Of a stretch of 35,752 nucleotides of DNA, positions 30,192 to 35,752 are shown one piece after another (position 1 is the stretch's first letter; every line of letters starts with the position of its first letter). Origin of the DNA: Bacillota bacterium (GTDB lineage: Bacteria; Bacillota; Sulfobacillia; Sulfobacillales; Sulfobacillaceae). Below the pieces are notes generated by a model. It ran no database searches, was not told the DNA's origin, and was given only the letters and a program-made list of their open reading frames with translations. The DNA is taken from assembly GCA_021820965.1 (NCBI GenBank), contig JAKACZ010000047.1, positions 1 through 35,752 of the forward strand. The letters are read 5' to 3'. The position numbers and the translations under genes were made by a program.

Positions 30192-31373
30192 ATGCTTAGG
30201 GCTGTTGTGTTGGGATCACGGTTCGGAGGACTGGCCGTCCTTACCTGGCTTCGTCGGCTATTCCCGCCGTCCGATCTGCATGTTACCGTCGTCGATCAGT
30301 GGGAAGAGATGGTTTTTCGACCCGGACTGGTCCATGCCATGGACCAGTCGCCGCAAAAGCTGGTGCCTCATGTCACCATCAATCTCAGGCATTTTTGGCA
30401 GCGCCATAAAATTCAAGCAGTGCATGACACCATCGTGGCTGTCGATCCACAACGGCGCATGGTTCACACCACCGTTCATCCACCCATTCCCTACGACGTC
30501 TTATATATCGCCACCGGCAGCACCCCGAAGTGGGACGCGATCGAGGGATTGGACCGCCACCGAGCGGGTATCTGTGAAGGATATCTGGCCCGACACACCG
30601 CTGCCATTAATCAGCGGCAACATCAAGGCCGGTTTGTATTCGCCGCCGGTCCCATTTTTGGCGCTCCGCAATGGACACCTGCAATTCACGTCGGGTGCGA
30701 ATGCCCACTCATTGAGTCGGCGCTCTTATGGGACCAACACCTGCGGCGGATAAAACAGCGCGGTCAAGCGGAAATTACGGTGGTCACCCCTAGTTCGCAA
30801 ATTGCGGAAATGGCCGGACCCGCGGCGCAACATACCCTGACTGAGATACTGCAGCGGCGCGACATCAACGTCGTCACTAATGCTCAGTATGTTCGTGTCA
30901 CTGACACTCGTCTGGAACTACGGGAGCGCACGCTGCCCCTCGAACGCATAATCTGGATCCCGCCCCAGGGTGGTTCGGCCTGGCTGACCCAGTCAAACGT
31001 GGCCGATGTCCACGGTTGGGTTCCGGTGACAGACCATCTGCAGCACCCCCGGTGGCCTGATATTTACGCGGTCGGCGACATTGTCAGCCAATCCTGGCCT
31101 AAAATGGGCCATTCGGCCATGGTGCAGGCCCGCATAGCCGTTCACCACTGGGCGCACACACGCCAAAAACGCAAGACCCCGCCCATGGCGTACAACCCTC
31201 AACTCCTTTGGGTTCTTGAGGATAGTCCTGGAGAAGCGCTCTTTGTGCTGTCCAATGTGTTATGGGGTGGAGACCGCGAGCGGGTTTGGCATCACCCCAT
31301 CCCCTATTGGGCCAAGCAATTATTTCAGTGGTCCTATGTTATCAGAGCGGGGGCGCTGCCGATTATGCCGTAA
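30192..31373 (+). CDS. SQR/NDH-2-like FAD-dependent oxidoreductase
   Basis: TTAGGAGGTGG precedes ATG 30192. The 393-residue protein has a degenerate FAD motif (VVLGSRFGGLAVLTWL, GSRFGG for GxGxxG), a substrate/FAD segment MVFRPGLVHAM, IATGSTPKWDAIEG, and the FAD/quinone motif PDIYAVGDIVSQSWPKMGHS. A Cys pair (HVGCECPLIESALLW) corresponds to the first catalytic Cys region of SQR-like proteins; the second SQR Cys near the C-terminus (FCF in the other copy) is absent. It may therefore act as an unusual sulfide/polysulfide or NADH:quinone oxidoreductase. It probably lies under the divergent Rrf2 regulator. The C-terminal half is less conserved, with many Trp and His. Confidence 0.75.
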   Translation: MLRAVVLGSRFGGLAVLTWLRRLFPPSDLHVTVVDQWEEMVFRPGLVHAMDQSPQKLVPHVTINLRHFWQRHKIQAVHDTIVAVDPQRRMVHTTVHPPIPYDVLYIATGSTPKWDAIEGLDRHRAGICEGYLARHTAAINQRQHQGRFVFAAGPIFGAPQWTPAIHVGCECPLIESALLWDQHLRRIKQRGQAEITVVTPSSQIAEMAGPAAQHTLTEILQRRDINVVTNAQYVRVTDTRLELRERTLPLERIIWIPPQGGSAWLTQSNVADVHGWVPVTDHLQHPRWPDIYAVGDIVSQSWPKMGHSAMVQARIAVHHWAHTRQKRKTPPMAYNPQLLWVLEDSPGEALFVLSNVLWGGDRERVWHHPIPYWAKQLFQWSYVIRAGALPIMP

Positions 31374-31378
31374 CCCCC

Positions 31379-32101
31379 CTACCCCCGCTGAGCGGACCAC
31401 ACCATAACAACATCCGATTGAGGCCGATATCTTTTGATTTCCTTGTATCCTAGGTGATCAAAAGCATCAGGAATAAGACGCTTTCGTTCCCAAACCCGAT
31501 GCGAATCGGAAAGCCAGCGGTATGGAGCGGTCTTAGATGGTCCCGGCCAGTCCGAGGCCAGGACGCGCTCCCCCCACCAGGGAAGCCAATAGTGGAAATA
31601 CGTGTGGAATCCGGGTTTTCTCCACCCCTTGGGGGTTTGCGTCTCCAAAACCACCAAGTGCCCTTGACCATCGAGGCGGCCTCTCAGCGCTTTCAGTACC
31701 GCTTTCGGGTCGGGCTGATCGCGCAGCACAAAAGTCATGACAATGACATCGAAGCGGCGGTCGGATTGGCGTGCCCACTCCATCAGCTCGCGATGTTCTG
31801 TCCTAATCGATGTCGGCGCCTTTTCCAGCATGCGGGAGGAATAGTCCACGCCTACCAGGTCTGCTTCAGGCATCCGCTCCTGCAAGCGGTGAAGAAGGTA
31901 CCCGGGGCCGCAGCCCACGTCCGCGATCGATTTCGGATTAAACTGGGCCACCACCTCGGCTACTTCAATCATCCATCCGGGATACCGCCCCCGCGATACG
32001 GTGACGGTTTGGTCCACATACCGATCTGCCATCCAATCAAACGTATCATGAAGACCCGTTTCGTCCGTATTGGCTCGGTCAAATAATGTTTCGCGGTTCA
32101 T
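31379..32101 (-). CDS. SAM-dependent class I methyltransferase
   Basis: AAAGGAGTGAATCGG precedes ATG 32101. The 240-residue protein has motif I SIADVGCGPGYLLHRL, motif II region LVGVDYSSRMLEKAP, and post-motif DVIVMTFVLRDQPDPKAVLK with LDGQGHLVVLETQTPKG. This pattern resembles UbiE/menaquinone-type methyltransferases (MFVLRDQPD echoes the FGLRN motif of UbiE). A role in quinone methylation would suit the respiratory gene set but is not proven. It lies 35 bases after the FMN protein gene on the same strand. Confidence 0.8.
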   Translation of the reverse strand: MNRETLFDRANTDETGLHDTFDWMADRYVDQTVTVSRGRYPGWMIEVAEVVAQFNPKSIADVGCGPGYLLHRLQERMPEADLVGVDYSSRMLEKAPTSIRTEHRELMEWARQSDRRFDVIVMTFVLRDQPDPKAVLKALRGRLDGQGHLVVLETQTPKGWRKPGFHTYFHYWLPWWGERVLASDWPGPSKTAPYRWLSDSHRVWERKRLIPDAFDHLGYKEIKRYRPQSDVVMVWSAQRG

Positions 32102-32136
32102 CCGATTCACTCCTTTGCCGGTTAGGATGCACCGCG

Positions 32137-33615
32137 TTAGGCGCTGCCATCCGCTCTTTGATTCCACGCACCTACGTTTTGACCAATAACCAATAGAACT
32201 TGGTTAAGGACACTGTACGACGCCGTAAGCTCTTCAAGGCTCGCATTCCAGGACGGGCTGGGAATATCGCCGTCAAACGGCAGTCCAAACACGTCGGCCG
32301 CCGCTTGGGTTCGGGCGATCAGAGGCCGAGCCCGCCTCAGCTCATTCAGGGTGGTGAGGCCAAGAGTTCTCATTATTGTCTTTAACTCCGAACGCGTGGC
32401 CTCAAGCCAGTTCACCACCTGTTCACTGGCCTGTCCAACATCCAACCGCGGAGCCCGGTTGACCGAGGAGCGGGCAAACACCAACTCGGTGGGAGGAACT
32501 GGAACCCACGGGTCCGACACCTGACCATGTAAGGCGGCAATCAACGGTTCCGAGCCCACCCACACCGCATCCGCGCCCAGGGCGACTAAGCGCGCCATGT
32601 CAGCGGCTCCGCGAATCCCGCCGGACACGAGCAGGGTGATGTGTTCACGAAGGCCAGTTTGGGTTAGCCAATGATGGGCGCGATGAACTGCCAACGCCGT
32701 GGCAATGCCAAAGTGGTCGGAAACCACGGCTGGGCTTCCGGCACTCCCGGCTTCCGAACCGTCCAGGGTCACCACATCGATCGGTAGCGTCACAAGATAG
32801 GCTAAATCCTCTTCAACATGTTGAGTCGCGGGAATCTTGATCCCAATCGGAATGTCGGGGCACTGGAGTCGAACCTCGTTAACCCAGGTGCTCACCGACT
32901 CATAAGGCGCCGCTTTGATCACCGCTTCGTCTTTCCCGGCCGCCTTCCACATGCGAAAGGGCAGCTCCGAGGGATCCTTGGTGACCGTTGCACCCCCTTC
33001 CGACGCTTGGCCCCACTGCAGTTGTATCATGTCGGCGAGCGATCGAACCGGAGCTTGATGGGACCAAGCTCCGCGGCCTTCCTGCAAAATCCAGCGCGCC
33101 GCATACGCACGCTCCTCGGGAAGATATGCCCCCTCACCCGTGGCCGTCGCAATCCCGGCTAGACTAGAGGCTTGCGCCAACGCGACCTTGGTTTCGGCCG
33201 CCAGTCCGATCCCGTATCCCATCGGCGCAATTAACACCGGCATTGATACGGTTACCGGGCGCGGACGGATTGGGCCAATTGTCACCGTCAAGTCGACGGT
33301 AGTTGTCTGGTCTTGGGGCATGGGCGCAAAAGTGGCGGGATCAAAGCCGATATAGTCAAGCCAGTCCACTTTCGGACGGGATCCCATCGCATGCTCGGCG
33401 GGTTGAGGTGTATGCGCGCGTTGCAGGGTTAACAGCAGCGATAGTAGCGAGTGCGCGCGCAAGGTGAACAGTACTTCCCAAAAGGTATGCCGCGGAGGGT
33501 TTCCCATCGACCACTCGATCCGGCCGGCGATGTAACGAAAACCGAGGTATGCGACCACTGCGATGATGAGGATAGTCAAAAATGGCACAGCCACAACTAA
33601 GGGCCAGACGGTCAT
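32137..33615 (-). CDS. FMN-binding glutamate synthase-like (GltB domain) protein with N-terminal anchor
   Basis: The start is ATG 33615 behind CAGGGAGG, overlapping the GerA-like stop by ATGA. One membrane helix (about 5-27) precedes a GltS-type (beta/alpha)8 FMN barrel: MPVLIAPMGYGIGLAAETKV, ATGEGAYLPEER, GIKIPATQHVEEDLAYL, VVTLDGSEAGSAGSP, LLVSGGIRGAADMARLVALG and VWVGSEPL. The Cys cluster that binds the [3Fe-4S] centre in glutamate synthase is missing. YerD-type proteins share this layout. The product could be a membrane-bound FMN oxidoreductase acting on an unknown amino-acid-like substrate. Its coupling to a germination-type gene is unusual. Confidence 0.82.
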   Translation of the reverse strand: MTVWPLVVAVPFLTILIIAVVAYLGFRYIAGRIEWSMGNPPRHTFWEVLFTLRAHSLLSLLLTLQRAHTPQPAEHAMGSRPKVDWLDYIGFDPATFAPMPQDQTTTVDLTVTIGPIRPRPVTVSMPVLIAPMGYGIGLAAETKVALAQASSLAGIATATGEGAYLPEERAYAARWILQEGRGAWSHQAPVRSLADMIQLQWGQASEGGATVTKDPSELPFRMWKAAGKDEAVIKAAPYESVSTWVNEVRLQCPDIPIGIKIPATQHVEEDLAYLVTLPIDVVTLDGSEAGSAGSPAVVSDHFGIATALAVHRAHHWLTQTGLREHITLLVSGGIRGAADMARLVALGADAVWVGSEPLIAALHGQVSDPWVPVPPTELVFARSSVNRAPRLDVGQASEQVVNWLEATRSELKTIMRTLGLTTLNELRRARPLIARTQAAADVFGLPFDGDIPSPSWNASLEELTASYSVLNQVLLVIGQNVGAWNQRADGSA

Positions 33616-34808
33616 CCGTGCGCCTCCCTGCTTTGCCGGCGCACCCACCCAATGGAAAGAATCCAGAGCAGCGGAACCAAGGACACGTCCATCGCTAACG
33701 CCAACGGGGACAGCCGCGCCCCTGTTCCGGGGGGCAACATAATGCGCCTAATAAAGACCATCCCGTCCAGGACTGCCACGATACCCCAGCGAATGCAGTC
33801 ATCAGCCTGTGGAAAGAGCTCGGACAGGTTCCACGACACGGCAAATAAGCGTACCGCCAAGTATAGGATGGCAGTTGATGTCATGATCAACATGATAAAG
33901 ATACCAAGCCCCAAGAAGTCGAGCAAAGGCGCTGGAGTGATCAAAACCAACGGATCGCTGTCAAGCATCACCACCACCGTCCCTTCCATCAATCGCCACA
34001 CCACCAGGCCCACTCGCTCCGTGTGCCGTGTGGTAGGAAATATCGACGGCGGGTAATCCCGGATTAGCCCGGAAATCTGCGTGCTACTCACAACACTGGC
34101 AACATCCATCGCCTTGAGGCATTCCACTGCTGTGGTCACCAGAGCCGGGTTGGCCAGCCCCTCAATGTATGCGACCGACACGGTCGACTGTTGGAGCCAT
34201 CCCACCCCCACATCTAAAAACAGAAGAGCCGGCGAGTGAACCCGATGGCGCACCTGGGCCTTTTGCGTCAGACTTTCGGTGAACGCCTCTTCGGAGCGCC
34301 CCACAGCCAGTTCGGTCTGGGGCCGAGCGACGGAGCGTTGGGGATATTTGGCTGTGTCGATAACCCAGATGAATTCAAGGCCATGCGCAAATAGCAAGGT
34401 CTTACCGGACGCTAGCTGTTTCAGTATCGCCGGCCAATCTTTGGCCGAACTGACACTTTGCGAATCGACAGCACTCTGGTTCCATAGGTTCGACGGTAAC
34501 CCGGTATGCATTAATGGGGCCACAATATCTTGCTCGATCATCAGGGGATCGACAATGCCGCTGATAAAGGCAACTAGAACCGGCTTATCCGGGCTCGACG
34601 GCAAGGTTAGGTGGAGCAGCCATACATCGGAATTGCGCCCGATGCCCGCTTCAAGGAGGTCATAGGCAGCCGGAACTTCGTTGATATAGGCGGTAGACGC
34701 GATAAGCGATTGATGAGCAAGCTGCGCCTTCCAACTATCCAATTCCATGGCCAACTGATCGGCGATTGTTTTCAGGTCATAAATCCCTTCAGGAGAAGAA
34801 TTCGCCAT
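33612..34808 (-). CDS. GerA-family spore germination protein, shortened membrane domain
   Basis: A 398-residue protein with the N-terminal soluble domain of GerAA-type germinant receptor subunits, including the hallmark SVARPQTELAVGRSEEAFTE (residues 159-178; PxTE and GFTE equivalents), then four or so hydrophobic stretches (about 290-320, 345-357, 372-392). GerA subunits normally have 460-530 residues and five or more helices, so the membrane part is short or divergent. It would mark a spore-former. The start ATG 34808 has only a weak ribosome binding site. It is coupled by ATGA overlap to the FMN protein gene. No GerB or GerC subunit is adjacent. Confidence 0.8.
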   Translation of the reverse strand: MANSSPEGIYDLKTIADQLAMELDSWKAQLAHQSLIASTAYINEVPAAYDLLEAGIGRNSDVWLLHLTLPSSPDKPVLVAFISGIVDPLMIEQDIVAPLMHTGLPSNLWNQSAVDSQSVSSAKDWPAILKQLASGKTLLFAHGLEFIWVIDTAKYPQRSVARPQTELAVGRSEEAFTESLTQKAQVRHRVHSPALLFLDVGVGWLQQSTVSVAYIEGLANPALVTTAVECLKAMDVASVVSSTQISGLIRDYPPSIFPTTRHTERVGLVVWRLMEGTVVVMLDSDPLVLITPAPLLDFLGLGIFIMLIMTSTAILYLAVRLFAVSWNLSELFPQADDCIRWGIVAVLDGMVFIRRIMLPPGTGARLSPLALAMDVSLVPLLWILSIGWVRRQSREAHG

Positions 34809-34885
34809 GGCGCTAGCATGGCCCCGATTGTCCCAAGTTATTTTCTCCCAGCCGGTGTTTCTTTCGTTATCCGCGCGGTCGATAG

Positions 34886-35050
34886 CTAAAATTTACGAAT
34901 CGGCTCGACAGCCGTAAAGCCCCGAACGGTCTGGTGCTCACCACGCATAACCACATGAGCCCACACCAATTCACCGCACCGGCAACAACATGTAATGTCC
35001 ATGTGGACAGCAAAACAGGGTCCATCCGCCCGCTGAAGGAGGTGCGCCAT
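34886..35050 (-). CDS. Possible 54-aa CxxC protein
   Basis: A minus-strand frame from ATG 35050 to TAG 34886 encodes MDITCCCRCGELVWAHVVM in its middle, with C-C-C-x-C, like half of a zinc ribbon, and an ordered-looking C-terminus (TVRGFTAVEPIRKF). No ribosome binding site is evident. It is divergent from the USP gene. Real but weakly translated, or fortuitous. Confidence 0.35.
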   Translation of the reverse strand: MAHLLQRADGPCFAVHMDITCCCRCGELVWAHVVMRGEHQTVRGFTAVEPIRKF

Positions 35051-35088
35051 CAGACTAGGATAAAAGGGAACACGAGGGGGAATTCCTA

Positions 35089-35544
35089 ATGACTGCGATG
35101 GCCATTTTATTGGCGACAGACGGATCACCCGAGGCGCTGTCGGCCGCCGAGTGGCTGGACCGATGGGCGGACCCCGGCCGGGTGATAATCACGGTAGCCA
35201 CCGTGATTTCTCCGCCCAGCATGTCGTGGACGATGGGGGCCGGAGGATGGGCGCTGGATGCCGAAGCGTACAACCAAGCCTTTAACGACCTGGTCAACAA
35301 AGAAAAAGCACGAGCCGAACGCGCCATCCAAGATACGCACGCACAGCTGACCCGCTGTCCGCCCGCCAAGGAGACGGTCCTTATTGGAGCTCCCCCTAAA
35401 GCCTTGGTGGACTATGCCAAGACCCACCATATCGATCTTATTGTCATGGGGCGCCGAGGCCACTCAGCCTTGGGAAATCTAATGGGTAGCGTCTCATTCG
35501 GTGTGCTGCACCGATCACCGGTCCCGGTCACGATTGTCAGTTAG
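35089..35544 (+). CDS. Universal stress protein (UspA family)
   Basis: ACGAGGGGGAATTCCT precedes ATG 35089. The 151-residue protein starts AILLATDGSPEALSAAEWL (ATP-contacting Asp) and ends VMGRRGHSALGNLMGSVSFG, the same G-x2-G-x8-GS loop as the USP at 10038, plus an insertion (about 45-60). The two are clear paralogues. It is followed by a strong terminator, so it is monocistronic. No DosR-like palindrome was found close upstream, unlike the 9575/10038 pair. Confidence 0.9.
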   Translation: MTAMAILLATDGSPEALSAAEWLDRWADPGRVIITVATVISPPSMSWTMGAGGWALDAEAYNQAFNDLVNKEKARAERAIQDTHAQLTRCPPAKETVLIGAPPKALVDYAKTHHIDLIVMGRRGHSALGNLMGSVSFGVLHRSPVPVTIVS

Positions 35545-35564
35545 CCGCTCCCTATCTACCGCTA

Positions 35565-35589
35565 CGGGCCGATACCGTCGGCCCGTTTT
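35565..35589 (+). terminator. Rho-independent terminator of the USP gene
   Basis: CGGGCCGA (35565-35572) pairs with TCGGCCCG (35578-35585) around TACCG, followed by TTTTCCCGTTTT. Confidence 0.88.
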
Positions 35590-35647
35590 CCCGTTTTCTA
35601 CTGTATGCTAATGCCCAGTTCGTGCCTTTATCAGATGCGCCGTAAAA

Positions 35648-35667
35648 CTCCGCCGTTCAGGGCGGAG
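35648..35667. repeat. Solitary IS605-end-like hairpin
   Basis: CTCCGCC (35648-35654) pairs with GGCGGAG (35661-35667). The sequence CTCCGCCGTTCAGGGCGGAG resembles the 3' end hairpin of the tnpB element at 8101 read in its own direction. No tnpB is present to its left, so it may be a deletion derivative, a non-autonomous end, or the edge of an element right of the window. Confidence 0.35.
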
Positions 35668-35752
35668 ATATCCCCTGCATTGGGGCAGGTCTGGGGATTT
35701 CCTCCGGTCATAAGGCGTTGACGTCAGGCAAATCTATTGCTAAAATACGCAT

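Noticed and set aside
31454..32086. 210-codon plus-strand open frame
   Set aside because: It is antisense to the methyltransferase, which has clear SAM-binding motifs.
35565..35585. GGGCC...GGCCC palindrome as another DosR-like box
   Set aside because: It lies after a stop codon, has a longer stem and is followed by T tracts, so it is a terminator.
1..35752. CRISPR array or cas genes
   Set aside because: No regularly spaced direct repeats with unique spacers were seen, and the only related protein is the decayed TnpB.

Overview
The window looks like a chromosome segment of a moderately GC-rich, spore-forming Firmicute of the acidophilic sulfur/iron-oxidising type (Sulfobacillus or a near relative). 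The evidence is strong GGAGG-type ribosome binding sites with ATG/GTG starts, a GerA-type spore germination subunit, several sulfide/persulfide flavoproteins, a b6-type cytochrome and a high load of decayed insertion sequences. The genus is inferred from gene content, not proven.

Layout. 1-2285 is an accessory end: insertion-sequence-like terminal repeats, small minus-strand genes including a frame-disrupted excisionase-like HTH protein, a MobC-like DNA-binding protein, and tRNA-Arg(CCG). 2350-8055 holds a TMEM165-type transporter half, an R2-like diiron protein, a DevR/DevS (DosR/DosS)-like two-component system, an HNH-associated-repeat protein and a class II aldolase-like protein. 8101-9445 is a dead IS605-type TnpB element. 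9575-11865 carries a degenerate and an intact universal stress protein, a small membrane protein and a radical SAM/SPASM enzyme. 12115-16480 is a sulfur cluster: CoA-disulfide reductase-rhodanese on the plus strand, converging with a DsrE-like / TusA / sulfide:quinone oxidoreductase / DUF1641 operon. 16972-19371 encodes a split b6-type cytochrome with very small membrane subunits. 20416-22713 is a secreted His-containing protein with its OmpR-type response regulator and His-rich sensor kinase. 23098-27042 has a pRiA4b ORF-3-like protein, an IS630 remnant, a 3-hydroxybutyrate dehydrogenase-like SDR and a DHA2 transporter. 28143-31373 has an AhpF-N-like disulfide oxidoreductase with an in-frame TGA, a small membrane protein, an Rrf2 regulator and an SQR-like flavoprotein. 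31379-35544 has a methyltransferase, an FMN glutamate-synthase-like protein, a truncated GerA protein and a second universal stress protein.

Two observations stand out. First, a two-Trx-fold protein (28143-28718, minus) is open on both sides of one TGA that replaces the first Cys of its CPxC redox motif. A hairpin with a GGU-containing loop starts 11 nt after that TGA, which is bacterial SECIS geometry, so it is a candidate new selenoprotein. Second, the DevS/DevR-like system sits among repeated palindromes of the form GGGnC-n4-GnCCC, the architecture of the DosR box. They lie in front of the R2-like gene, the stress-protein genes, the CoA-disulfide reductase and the cytochrome operon, which suggests a local redox/hypoxia regulon. 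CsoR/CstR-type ATACC...GGTAT operators in front of both sulfur transcription units suggest persulfide control of that pathway.
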